A stretch of DNA of 24,023 nt. Origin: Verrucomicrobiota bacterium (GTDB lineage: Bacteria > Verrucomicrobiota > Verrucomicrobiia > Chthoniobacterales > UBA10450). The notes under the pieces are model-generated. The model was not told the DNA's origin and did not search any database. It saw only the letters and a program-made list of their open reading frames with translations. Below, piece by piece: positions 1 to 7,539 of the stretch; the stretch's first letter is position 1, and every line of letters starts with the position of its first letter. The translations under genes were made by a program, and so were the position numbers. The stretch spans positions 1-24,023 of the forward strand of contig QHRC01000071.1 in NCBI GenBank assembly GCA_003219995.1, given 5' to 3'.

Positions 1-24
1 GATTGACGCGTTGCGTTACGAATA

Positions 25-110
25 GGTAGGGACGCATCTCCGAGGCGTCCGTCGAATCATCTTATATGAGGCGTTAAATAACTCGGACGGCTCGGAGAGC
101 CATCCTTACC
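25..110. repeat. Inverted-repeat (MITE-like) element upstream of the rhodanese gene
   Basis: Two 27-bp arms (25-51 and 84-110) are imperfect reverse complements, matching at about 21 of 27 positions. The outer end of the left arm reads GGTAGGGACGC and the right arm ends in CCATCCTTACC. The AT-richer 32-bp centre carries no gene. The element ends about 10 bp before the rhodanese start, so it occupies that gene's whole visible upstream region. The outer GTAGGG recalls the TGTAGGGC ends of the element inside mfd, but I cannot show that they are one family. It could also act as an mRNA hairpin. Confidence 0.6.
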
Positions 111-120
111 TTTAACTGAT

Positions 121-486
121 ATGGGGAAACACACACGTTTCGAAAAGCTGGTCGCGAATGCAAAAAGGAACATCACCGAAATTTCGCCCGAAGACGCCGC
201 TGCCAAATTGAAAAACGGCGAGGCAATGATTGTCGATGTTCGGGAGGACGATGAATGGGATGAAGAACATATTGCAGGCGCGACGCATCTCAGCCGCGGA
301 ACAATCGAGCTCGAAGTGGAAGAAAAATTTCCCGACTTGAACACAACCATCATTTGTCACTGCGGCGGTGGCGGTCGCTCCGCGCTCGCGGCGGAGAGCT
401 TGCAAAAAATGGGCTACAGAAATGTGCGGTCGCTCGCTGGCGGCTTCAAAGCCTGGAAAGCAGCTGGATTACTGACGTTGAAATAA
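121..486 (+). CDS. Rhodanese-like domain protein (single-domain sulfurtransferase)
   Basis: A 121-residue single-domain rhodanese, probably cytoplasmic since no signal peptide is seen. Visible family marks are the IVDVRE segment (residues 37-42), the H50-I-A-G-A motif before the active site, and the loop C81-GGGG-R86-S whose Cys81 would carry the persulfide. The six-residue loop is typical of sulfur-handling rhodaneses rather than Cdc25-like phosphatases, which have seven. The glycine-only loop between Cys and Arg is unusually plain. The C-terminal GGFKAWKAAG matches the usual end of the fold. No convincing Shine-Dalgarno precedes the ATG. The gene stands alone on the plus strand, tail-to-tail with the ABC permease across a repeat. 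The sulfur donor and acceptor cannot be told from context. Confidence 0.9.
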   Translation: MGKHTRFEKLVANAKRNITEISPEDAAAKLKNGEAMIVDVREDDEWDEEHIAGATHLSRGTIELEVEEKFPDLNTTIICHCGGGGRSALAAESLQKMGYRNVRSLAGGFKAWKAAGLLTLK

Positions 487-497
487 TCGGCCTGCGG

Positions 498-578
498 GTT
501 GTGGCTGCGGCCGTTTCGGGCGCGTACCTGGATGAAGTTATCCCGCAGTTTCTGCCGCTGAGGACAGCGGCAGCTAGA
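498..578. repeat. Dispersed ~78-bp inverted repeat, copy A (diverged)
   Basis: The right half, TGCCGCTGAGGACAGCGGCA (553-572), is nearly identical to the right half of copy C (20798-20875) and to the reverse complement of the left half of copy B (20191-20268). The left half (GTTGTGGCTGCGGCCGTTTC) is a decayed form of the GTTGTAGCTGCCGCCGTCTC end seen in the other copies. It fills the gap between the convergent rhodanese and permease genes and could fold as a hairpin at both mRNA 3' ends. Confidence 0.7.
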
Positions 579-581
579 ACA

Positions 582-1403
582 TCAGCCGCCCACGGCTTGA
601 TAATGGCCGAGCCCGCGTTTCCACATGGCGCGGGCAGCGGCCCAAGTGACAAACAACCAGCCAGTCTGGATGGCGAGCGCCTCTGCTAAAGCCGGGCCGC
701 GGAGTCGTTCGAGAAAAATCGCGATTGGACAAAAAAGTTCGTAATAAAACGGCAGCCACTTCATCACCGCCTGGATTCCGACCGGCATTATGTCGATGGG
801 AAACATTTGGCCGCCGAGGAAGTATTCAAACGAGTAAACGATGAAGACGATGGTGGAGATTTCCAGGATCCAGAAGGCCATCATGGCCAGGCTGTAGGTG
901 ATGAAAAACTGCATGAACGCCGCCATTACCATTGACAAACAGGCATAGATATAGGTCAGGACATGATTGGGCAGCGCGATGTAGTGCCGGAAATAAATAA
1001 AGATGAGGGCGATGGGCGGCAACGTGACAGCGGTATAAACAAGGCGGCCGCTCAAGAAAATACTGAGTCGATAGCTGAGATAGCTCATCGGTTTGGTCAG
1101 GAGAGAGTTGATCTGGCCTTCACGAATATCGGCTGCGATCTGCCATTCGTCTTCGGTGGGCGTGACGAGGTTGCTGACCAGGAGTGCGAGCAAATAATAA
1201 TAAATCATCGAGCCGTAGTCGTAGCCATGCAGGCCGCCGCCGCGCTCGTGAAAGATCGCGCGCCAAAGAAAGACGGTGCCAGCCAGCGGGATCAATCCGA
1301 AGAGCGCACGCAGAAAGTAATTCCAGCGATACACGAACGTGTTCTGGAGCCCGATGTTGAAGACCGAGATGTACTTGTCGATCCTACTCCTGCTCGTGAT
1401 CAT
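582..1403 (-). CDS. ABC-2 type transport system permease
   Basis: An integral membrane protein of about 273 residues with roughly six hydrophobic segments. It resembles the ABC-2 permease group often annotated ABC2_membrane_6: an N-terminal amphipathic IDKYISVFNIGLQ segment, then FLRALFGLIPLAGTVFLWRAIF, a conserved EDEWQIAADIREGQI loop, and hydrophobic pairs toward the C-terminus (FMQFFITYSLAMMAFWIL; TIVFIVYSFEYFLGG). It would form the membrane pore of an exporter, but no ATPase or partner permease lies next to it. The start is uncertain. I chose the ATG at 1401-1403; a TTG at 1443-1445 gives 14 more residues, but both lie inside a hexamer-periodic repeat, so the native N-terminus may have been rewritten. 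An AGGAG inside the repeat sits just before the conserved IDKYI segment. It lies downstream of pdxA on the same strand. Confidence 0.85.
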   Translation of the reverse strand: MITSRSRIDKYISVFNIGLQNTFVYRWNYFLRALFGLIPLAGTVFLWRAIFHERGGGLHGYDYGSMIYYYLLALLVSNLVTPTEDEWQIAADIREGQINSLLTKPMSYLSYRLSIFLSGRLVYTAVTLPPIALIFIYFRHYIALPNHVLTYIYACLSMVMAAFMQFFITYSLAMMAFWILEISTIVFIVYSFEYFLGGQMFPIDIMPVGIQAVMKWLPFYYELFCPIAIFLERLRGPALAEALAIQTGWLFVTWAAARAMWKRGLGHYQAVGG

Positions 1404-1443
1404 GCTCGTAATCGTAATCGAAAAGGTTGAGCACGAGCAGGGC
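1390..1443. repeat. Hexamer-periodic hairpin repeat at the 5' end of the ABC permease gene
   Basis: On the minus strand the segment reads as imperfect hexamers GATTAC-GATTAC-GAGCAT-GATCAC-GAGCAG, flanked by the inverted pair CTGCTCGTG and CACGAGCAG. A second, diverged copy lies at the 5' end of pdxA (2352-2410). The permease's ATG falls inside it. Confidence 0.65.
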
Positions 1444-1448
1444 AATTA

Positions 1449-2369
1449 CTATTTGGGAGAAGGTTTCTGCCTGTTTGCGAGTTCCACCGCGAGATTGATT
1501 GCCGCGATCATGCTTTCCGGCCGCGCGAGTCCTTTTCCGGCGATGGCGAAGGCGGTGCCGTGATCGGGGCTGGTGCGCGGAAATGGCAAACCTAGGGTCA
1601 CATTCACTCCGTCATGAAACGCGTGCAATTTCAGCGGAATGAGACCTTGATCGTGATACATGCAAAGAACGGCATCGAATTCGCCTTCGGCTGCCCGATG
1701 AAAAATTGTATCGGGCGAAAGCGGGCCCTCAAAAATTGCGGATTGGTCCGAGCCGGACCGGCGTTTATTGCGGATTGCGGAGAGCTCTGCAACCGCCGGT
1801 TCGATGATTTCGATTTCTTCACGGCCCAGTTTGCCGGATTCGCCGGCGTGTGGATTTAAACCCGCGACAGCAATGTGCGGCGCTTTACTAGATCGACAGT
1901 GGAGAAAATCGACGAGCAGCCGGCCAACGCGAACGATTTCGGTTTGCTTGAGCGCACCTGGAACTTCGCTTAATGGAATGTGCGTGGTGACGAGTGCAAC
2001 CGTGATTTTGCCGCCTGTTAACAACATAGCGAAATCTTTCACGCCGCAGCGTTCAGCAAAGAATTCAGTCTGGCCCGCGAATTTGAAACCCGCTTTGTAC
2101 ATTCGTGCTTTGTGAACGGGGCCGGTAACAACCGCGTCCAACTCACCGCGCCGCGCGAGGGTGACCGCTTCCTCCAACGCCGCCGCGGCCGCATGCGCAG
2201 TCTCGATGGTCGGTTTGCCTAACGAGCAATCGGGATATTTGCCGATGACCTTGTGTCCAGCAGAATCGGAAAGGAGTCCCGACTTCAGTGCAAGATCGAC
2301 AATCTCCGGTCCGATACCGGCGCAATCGCCAAGTGTGATACCGAGGCGCAGTTTCTTGCTCGCGCTCAT
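1449..2369 (-). CDS. pdxA: 4-hydroxythreonine-4-phosphate dehydrogenase PdxA
   Basis: PdxA oxidises 4-phosphohydroxy-L-threonine with NAD(P)+ in the DXP-dependent route to pyridoxal phosphate. Visible signatures are ITLGDCAGIGPEI (residues 11-23), VTGPVHK (81-87), TTHIPL with H130, GLNPHAGE with H174, MYHDQGLIPLK with H239, and TSPDHGTAFAIAG (267-278). H130, H174 and H239 fit the three metal-ligand histidines of the family. At 306 residues it is somewhat shorter than the usual ~330, mostly between residues 33 and 50. The usual proline of GDPAGIG is Cys16 here. The ATG and the first residues (MSAS) come from a hexamer repeat and there is no good Shine-Dalgarno, so the original start may have been altered. 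It lies downstream of surA, as in the enterobacterial surA-pdxA operon. Confidence 0.95.
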   Translation of the reverse strand: MSASKKLRLGITLGDCAGIGPEIVDLALKSGLLSDSAGHKVIGKYPDCSLGKPTIETAHAAAAALEEAVTLARRGELDAVVTGPVHKARMYKAGFKFAGQTEFFAERCGVKDFAMLLTGGKITVALVTTHIPLSEVPGALKQTEIVRVGRLLVDFLHCRSSKAPHIAVAGLNPHAGESGKLGREEIEIIEPAVAELSAIRNKRRSGSDQSAIFEGPLSPDTIFHRAAEGEFDAVLCMYHDQGLIPLKLHAFHDGVNVTLGLPFPRTSPDHGTAFAIAGKGLARPESMIAAINLAVELANRQKPSPK

Positions 2370-2410
2370 GCTCGTGATCGTAATCGAATCTTATACAAAT
2401 CGAGCACGAG
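2352..2410. repeat. Hexamer-periodic hairpin repeat at the pdxA start
   Basis: The minus strand reads GATTAC-GATCAC-GAGCAT-GAGCGC-GAGCAA, preceded by CTCGTGCTCG, which can pair with CGAGCATGAG with one mismatch. It shares the core TCGATTACGA, the GAGCATGA unit and the flanking CTCGTGCTC with the copy at 1390-1443. The ATG within GAGCATGAG is the pdxA start codon. Confidence 0.65.
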
Positions 2411-2412
2411 TG

Positions 2413-2436
2413 ATTGTCGATCTTGCGATCGACAAT
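2413..2436 (-). repeat. Perfect 10-bp stem with GCAA tetraloop between surA and pdxA
   Basis: ATTGTCGATC (2413-2422) and GATCGACAAT (2427-2436) are exact reverse complements separated by four bases. On the transcribed minus strand the loop is GCAA, a GNRA tetraloop closed by C-G. The hairpin abuts the surA stop codon. There is no T-run, so it is more likely an mRNA-stabilising or processing structure than an intrinsic terminator. Each arm holds the window's iterated GATCGACA motif. The left arm and loop recur at 10797-10812. Confidence 0.75.
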
Positions 2437-3426
2437 TCAGAAAGTCCGGATGTACGCTTTCGAGCGTAAGCTGGCCAGCCAGCGTTCCTGCAAATGTTGC
2501 GCTTCCAGTTGAATCAATTGTTTCTCAATCTCTGGCCGAACTTCAGCGAGCGAGCGCGTCTGGCCGCCACGTTTCTCGTCGACTTTGAGGATGTAATAAT
2601 TGCCGGAAAATTCTATGATGTTGCTAATTCTTCCGATTGGCAGATTGAACGCGATTTTTTCAAGCGGAGCCGCCAGCGTCTTGCGTTCGATCCAACCCCA
2701 GTCGCCGCCCTGATCGCGGGTGCTGTCCTCGGAATAAATCTGCGCGGTGCCGGCGAAGTCGGCGCCGCTCGCCAGCTTTCCGAGGATTTCCTCGACCATC
2801 CCTTTCTGCGCGGCGGAGTTGCCGCTATCGGCATGGCTGGGGATCATGATCATGCGAAGCTTGACCTGTTCCTTGGACGTAAATTCGTCGCGGTGCGCCT
2901 TGTAATATTCTTCGACTTTCGTGGGAGAAACGATCATGTTTCGCTTCACGTTCTTGCTCCGCATCGCCTGCACGATCATTCTCTCGGTCTCCAATTTTTT
3001 GAATTCGCCCAACGTGTAATTTTGGGCTTCGAGCGTTTTGATAAAAGTATTGCGGTCGCCACCGAATGATTCCTGGATGATTTCGTGCAGCCGCTCCTCT
3101 ACATAGTGATCTGGAACCTGGTAGCTGTCTTTCTTAAACGCCTGGATGATGAGCTGACGATCGATCAGGTCTTGGAGCGAGGCTTGCCGCGTTTCCTTGA
3201 TTTTGTTCACAAGTTCGTCACCGCCGTACTGCGAACGCAATAACTTTTCGCGTGGCGAGGACAAAGCACGGACTTCCGAGTAGGTGATCACGTCTCCATT
3301 CACGACCGCGGCAATGCCGTCGACCACTTCCGGTTCCGCGGCAAAGGCAGCGCGGCAAAGCGGCGACATTGCCAGGCCAAAAATTGCCAGCGACACGACC
3401 GAAAAACGACAGATCATCCGCTTCAT
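2437..3426 (-). CDS. surA: SurA-like periplasmic peptidyl-prolyl isomerase / chaperone
   Basis: A 329-residue exported chaperone with a signal peptide (residues 1 to about 29, cleavage near AFA|AEP). It has a SurA N-terminal domain (about 33-170, starting VVDGIAAVVNGDVITYSEV) and one parvulin-type rotamase domain (about 185-285, with LRMIMIP, the DFAGTAQIYSEDSTRDQGGDWGW stretch and FSGNYYILKV). It likely assists folding of outer-membrane proteins. Only one parvulin domain is present, against two in E. coli SurA. It overlaps the mfd stop by ATGA, so translation is probably coupled, and it precedes pdxA. PrsA/PpiD-type naming is possible, but the N-terminal domain and the pdxA linkage favour SurA. 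Confidence 0.88.
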   Translation of the reverse strand: MKRMICRFSVVSLAIFGLAMSPLCRAAFAAEPEVVDGIAAVVNGDVITYSEVRALSSPREKLLRSQYGGDELVNKIKETRQASLQDLIDRQLIIQAFKKDSYQVPDHYVEERLHEIIQESFGGDRNTFIKTLEAQNYTLGEFKKLETERMIVQAMRSKNVKRNMIVSPTKVEEYYKAHRDEFTSKEQVKLRMIMIPSHADSGNSAAQKGMVEEILGKLASGADFAGTAQIYSEDSTRDQGGDWGWIERKTLAAPLEKIAFNLPIGRISNIIEFSGNYYILKVDEKRGGQTRSLAEVRPEIEKQLIQLEAQHLQERWLASLRSKAYIRTF

Positions 3427-6400
3427 AGTTTCTTGATCAGCTCCTGAATTTCCCTGAGACGCTGCTCGACTCTACCGGCCACTAAACGGGGAAATTTGCC
3501 ACCGACAAGTATAAAATCCCCGCGCCGCGTCAGCATTAATTTGTCCTCACGTACTTCCACGCGACTAATGCCGGCCTCGGCGGCAGCGAGCTTGATTTCG
3601 GTGAGAAGGAACAAATTGTCAACTGCGGGCGGGAATTGGCCAAAACGGTCGCGCCAGTCGCGGCTCAGGCTCTCGGCTTGATCGCGCGCCGTTATTTCCG
3701 CGATGCGGCGGTAGGCCTGAATGCGCAAACTGGCTTCGCCGATAAAATCAGTAGGGATAAATGCCGGCACGCATGTTTTGAGCTCGAGGTGAACGAATTC
3801 CGCTTCATTTGTCGCCACGAAATTCAGCCGAAGATCGACATCGAGTCGGAGGCGCAATTTTTCGCCTTTGCGTTGGGCCACCGCCTGCTTGAGCAACTGA
3901 CAATAAAGGTCGAAACCGACGGCCATGATGTGGCCGCTTTGCGCCGTGCCAAGAATACTGCCCGCCCCGCGGATCTCCAGGTCGCGCATCGCGATCCGAA
4001 AACCCGCGCCTAACGAGCTGTATTGCTTGATCGCGTTGATCCGTTTGCGGGCGGCGCCGATTGTCATCATCTCGCGCGGGAGGAGCAAATAAGCGTAGGC
4101 TTTGTGCTCGGCCCGACCGACACGGCCGCGCAATTGATAAAGATCGGCCAGACCAAATCGGTCCGCCCGGTCGATAATGATGGTGTTGGCGTTCGGAATA
4201 TCGAGGCCGCTTTCGATAATTGTCGTGCAGACGAGCACGTCGATTTTTCCGGCAACGAACCGCGCCATGACCGCTTCGAGTTGCTCCGCGTCCATCTGGC
4301 CGTGGCCGATCTCCACCCGCGCAGTCGGGCAAAGATCGACAATGCGGTCGCACGCCCGTTCGATAGTTTGGACGCGGTTGTGCAAAAAGAAAACCTGGCC
4401 CTGGCGCTCGAGTTCACGATTGATCGCATCGCGAATGATTCGCTCGTCGTAACCGCAGACGACTGTTTCCACCGGCAGCCGATTGAGCGGCGGCGTCTCA
4501 ATCGTCGACATGTCTTTCACGCCGACCAACGAAAGATAGAGCGTGCGCGGAATTGGCGTCGCCGAAAGAGTCAGGACATCGACAACTTTGAAAAGCTCTT
4601 TGAATTTTTCCTTGTGCAAGACGCCGAAGCGCTGCTCCTCGTCGATCACAACCAGCCCGAGATCTTTGAAAGCGACGTCTCCGGAGATTAGCCGGTGCGT
4701 TCCGATCACGATATCGACGCCGCCTTTACGCAAAAGATCGAGGATCTTCTTTTGTTCGCTTTGCGATCGGAAGCGGCTGAGCATTTCGATCCGCACCGGA
4801 TAGTCGAGCATGCGCTGGCGAAAGACTTCGAAATGTTGCTGGGCGAGAACGGTGGTCGGCGCCAGCACCGCTGCTTGTTTGCCGTCCATGACCGCCTTGA
4901 ACGCGGCGCGAATGGCGACTTCGGTTTTGCCGAAACCGACATCGCCGCAGATCAAGCGGTCCATTGGCCGCGGCTTTTCCATGTCGATCTTCGCGTCGAC
5001 GATCGCTTTCATTTGATCGGGCGTTTCATGGAACGGAAACGAATGCTCAAACTCGGCCTGCCACTTGGTATCGGGACTGAATGCGTGGCCGGGATGGGTT
5101 TCGCGCTCGGCTTGCACGGCAAGCATTTTGCCGGCGTAATCGAGAATAGATGCGGCGGCGTTTTTCTTCGCGCGCGCCCACTTCGCATCTCCAAGCGAAC
5201 TGAGCGGCGGAGATTTTTTCCCGACGCCGACGTAGCGCGAAACGAGATAGGCCTGTTCGAGCGGCACGTAGAGTTTCGCTTCGTCGGCAAATTCGAGGAC
5301 GAGAACTTCTTGTGCTCGATTTTGTAGGGCGCGCGAATCGCTGGCCTGGCCGATAGCATCAGCGTTCGGCAGGCGCGGCGCCTGCCCTACAGGCAATTTT
5401 TGAAGGCCAAGAAAACGTCCAACGCCGTGCTCCAGATGCACGACCAGATCTCCCTCGATCAATTCGCTGAAATCGATTTGCACGCGATGGCGTTCGGCAC
5501 GTCGCAATCGCCGGCGGCCATGCGCGGCGAATCGCCCGAATAATTCGGCAGCCGATAGCACGACGAGGTTGGCCGCGGGAAAACAAAATCCGCGGGCCAG
5601 CGTGCCTTCGACAAGATCGACATCGTTGAGCGCGGCTTGCTCGCCCATGATCTCACGGAAACGCTCGATCTCGCCTTCGGTCTGGAAGTAAATGACGATC
5701 TTTGCCTTCTCCGCGCGCCATTGCTTCAACCGCGCAACAAACTGTGCGCGTTTTGCTTCCACCAGCATGAGATCGCCAATCGCGAACTCTCCGACTTCGC
5801 AATCCTGAAACGCGCCGCTAAAATCTTCGGGGCCGCTTTCAATCCAGCTTTCGCTGAGTTGAATGTGCGCGTCGGATATTTCTGCGGGCTCGATGTCGAT
5901 CTTGAGATGATCGCTAGCGATGTAATCGCGCACCATGCCATTTTGATCGTCCGCCGCTCCAACCAGGATATCGATCGAGTTTAGATCGCGGACCGAGGTC
6001 TGAGTATCGATATCGAACTCGCGCAGGGATTCGATTTCGTCCCCGAAGAATTCAACTCGCACCGGCAGGGTCGCCTGCCACGAATAAAGATCGACAATCC
6101 CCCCGCGGACGGCGAACTGTCCGCGCGTCGTTACTTGAGCGACCCGTTCGTAAGCGGCGTCAGCGACCTGCTCAAGAACGCGCTCCATCTTTTGCGTCGT
6201 GCCACGTCGAAGTTGAATGGAAGCGGAAACGAGAACGCCAGGTTTGGGCGCGGCTTGATCGAGACTGGCGCGGGTCGCGACGATGAGGTGCGGCCCGGCG
6301 CCGCGCTCGAGCAAAGAAAATAACGCGAGACGTTCGGCTGCGATCTCCGGGTCCGGCAAAATATTTTCGACCGCGCCAAATTCTGCTTCCGGCAGGAAAA

Positions 6401-6674
6401 GCGCGTCGGGCTGCCAGTTAAGCAAACTTTCGTGCAGCAATTCCTGCGCGTGAACGCTCGAGCAGAAGACCCAAATCGTCTGGTCGATCTTGCATGCGAG
6501 CGAAGCGACGAGAAATGGCTGGGCTGACTTCATGACATGCGAGAACAAAACCGGCCGCTTTCCACTCACGATATCGCGCAGCTGGTGGGCAATCGGCTCG
6601 GAATCGGCGGAAAGCGTCAGGAGATCGCGAGATTTTTCCACGGCGAATGTTCGCCGAAAGTGCGCCGACTTCAA
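3423..6674 (-). CDS. mfd: Transcription-repair coupling factor Mfd
   Basis: Mfd releases stalled RNA polymerase at DNA lesions and recruits UvrA. The 1083-residue protein has the UvrB-like N-terminal module (about 1-270, including GQFAVRGGIVDLYSW and VRVEFFGDEIESLREFD), a CarD-like RNA-polymerase interacting domain starting at LVVHLEHGVGRFLGL (about 410-475), and an SF2 translocase with Walker A ICGDVGFGKTE (about 575-583), DEEQRFG (about 678), SATPIPRTL and QLRGRVGRAEHKAYAYLL. A TRCF C-terminal domain follows. E. coli Mfd has 1148 residues. The start is a TTG; an alternative start slightly downstream cannot be excluded. A 69-bp repeat lies in frame within the RNAP-interacting domain (see 5323-5391). 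The stop overlaps the surA start by four bases. Confidence 0.97.
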   Translation of the reverse strand: MKSAHFRRTFAVEKSRDLLTLSADSEPIAHQLRDIVSGKRPVLFSHVMKSAQPFLVASLACKIDQTIWVFCSSVHAQELLHESLLNWQPDALFLPEAEFGAVENILPDPEIAAERLALFSLLERGAGPHLIVATRASLDQAAPKPGVLVSASIQLRRGTTQKMERVLEQVADAAYERVAQVTTRGQFAVRGGIVDLYSWQATLPVRVEFFGDEIESLREFDIDTQTSVRDLNSIDILVGAADDQNGMVRDYIASDHLKIDIEPAEISDAHIQLSESWIESGPEDFSGAFQDCEVGEFAIGDLMLVEAKRAQFVARLKQWRAEKAKIVIYFQTEGEIERFREIMGEQAALNDVDLVEGTLARGFCFPAANLVVLSAAELFGRFAAHGRRRLRRAERHRVQIDFSELIEGDLVVHLEHGVGRFLGLQKLPVGQAPRLPNADAIGQASDSRALQNRAQEVLVLEFADEAKLYVPLEQAYLVSRYVGVGKKSPPLSSLGDAKWARAKKNAAASILDYAGKMLAVQAERETHPGHAFSPDTKWQAEFEHSFPFHETPDQMKAIVDAKIDMEKPRPMDRLICGDVGFGKTEVAIRAAFKAVMDGKQAAVLAPTTVLAQQHFEVFRQRMLDYPVRIEMLSRFRSQSEQKKILDLLRKGGVDIVIGTHRLISGDVAFKDLGLVVIDEEQRFGVLHKEKFKELFKVVDVLTLSATPIPRTLYLSLVGVKDMSTIETPPLNRLPVETVVCGYDERIIRDAINRELERQGQVFFLHNRVQTIERACDRIVDLCPTARVEIGHGQMDAEQLEAVMARFVAGKIDVLVCTTIIESGLDIPNANTIIIDRADRFGLADLYQLRGRVGRAEHKAYAYLLLPREMMTIGAARKRINAIKQYSSLGAGFRIAMRDLEIRGAGSILGTAQSGHIMAVGFDLYCQLLKQAVAQRKGEKLRLRLDVDLRLNFVATNEAEFVHLELKTCVPAFIPTDFIGEASLRIQAYRRIAEITARDQAESLSRDWRDRFGQFPPAVDNLFLLTEIKLAAAEAGISRVEVREDKLMLTRRGDFILVGGKFPRLVAGRVEQRLREIQELIKKL
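5323..5391. repeat. 69-bp inverted-repeat element inserted in frame in mfd
   Basis: The element begins TGTAGGGC (5323-5330) and ends with its exact complement GCCCTACA (5384-5391). Inside is a nearly perfect palindrome, GCAGGCGC-G-GCGCCTGC (5369-5385). At 69 bp it is a multiple of three. It translates on the minus strand as about 23 residues (Mfd ~428-451, around VGQAPRLPNADAIGQASDSR) that have no counterpart in the E. coli Mfd beta-hairpin. Relict ends may be GCCCTACA at 15605-15612 and GTAGGGC at 8695-8701. Confidence 0.8.
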
Positions 6675-6761
6675 AGGTGGATCGGCCGCACCGCAAGCGA
6701 TGTTAAATCTGGCGTCGAAGGCGCATTAATTAACGTCGAGCAGGGGACTGCTCAATCCACC

Positions 6762-7358
6762 TCAGTTGGTAATAGTGACCGGCGTTCCGGTCGAAACAGT
6801 CTTGAAAAAGTTTTCCGCCATGAACTCAGGCATGCGGATGCAGCCGTGCGAGGCGGGATAGCCCGGCAAATAACCCGCGTGCATGCCGACGCCATCGACG
6901 ATCCGCATAAAATAAGGCATGGGTGCACCTTTAAAATGCGTGCCAGGCGGTTTTTTCTCGTCAACCGAAACATTCGCCTTCACCACGTTGTCGGCGTCAT
7001 CCACGAAATCGCCGTACTTGGTCGAGACGTGGTTGATATCTTTTTGGATAATGGAGAAGTGACCGGCCGGCGTGATAAGTCCTTCGCGCCCAGTGGAGAG
7101 TTGCGAGATGCCGACGAGCAGCCCGCTCTTGTAAAAATAGGCGCGCTGCTCTCCGAGACTGATTTTCACCGACGGTTTTCCTCCAATTCCATCGCCGTCC
7201 CAATATGAGACCGTGTCCTGCGGTGCACCGCTCGGACCGAAGCCGGCGGCGCCCCCGAGATATTGAACCGGTGGCCCGCTCTCTTCACATGCACCGAGAA
7301 GCAGCATCGCAATCACGCAGCAAAGACGCCGAAAAACACCAAAAATTGAACAAGTCAC
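6762..7358 (-). CDS. L,D-transpeptidase (YkuD family) lipoprotein
   Basis: A 198-residue probable lipoprotein with lipobox L21-G-A-C24 after a short hydrophobic segment. The YkuD catalytic domain occupies about residues 60-198: SVKISLGEQRAYFYKSG, the TPAGHFSI turn, and the catalytic motif M-H-A-G-Y...S-H171-G-C173-I-R-M in which Cys173 is the nucleophile. The enzyme would cross-link peptidoglycan stem peptides (3-3 links) or attach proteins to peptidoglycan in the periplasm. The start is GTG at 7356-7358. It lies just upstream of mfd on the same strand with an 87-bp gap, and is divergent from the fmdB-like gene. The specific reaction cannot be told from sequence. Confidence 0.92.
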   Translation of the reverse strand: MTCSIFGVFRRLCCVIAMLLLGACEESGPPVQYLGGAAGFGPSGAPQDTVSYWDGDGIGGKPSVKISLGEQRAYFYKSGLLVGISQLSTGREGLITPAGHFSIIQKDINHVSTKYGDFVDDADNVVKANVSVDEKKPPGTHFKGAPMPYFMRIVDGVGMHAGYLPGYPASHGCIRMPEFMAENFFKTVSTGTPVTITN

Positions 7359-7539
7359 AGTCGGAAAAATTTCGAAGAAAGCATTTACCCTTCGTGTAGT
7401 TTGAAGTCAAGGAAGCGGCGGGCGCGGCGAGAATAAATCATCGATTTTGATCAGTGATCTCGCACGTCCCTCCGGCTTGAATTGTGCTTGGTTTCATGCA
7501 GACTTCGACCGTCTCTTTGCCGTCGATCTTTCTGCCGTC

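Noticed and set aside
4023..4691. Long plus-strand ORFs antisense to mfd
   Set aside because: They are shadows of the mfd codon pattern in high-GC DNA, with no recognisable protein features; the same holds for antisense ORFs over surA, the topoisomerase and carA.
7447..7539. A 31-residue N-terminal extension of the FmdB-type protein
   Set aside because: Family members start MPxYEY, and the extra residues show no signal peptide or conserved motif.
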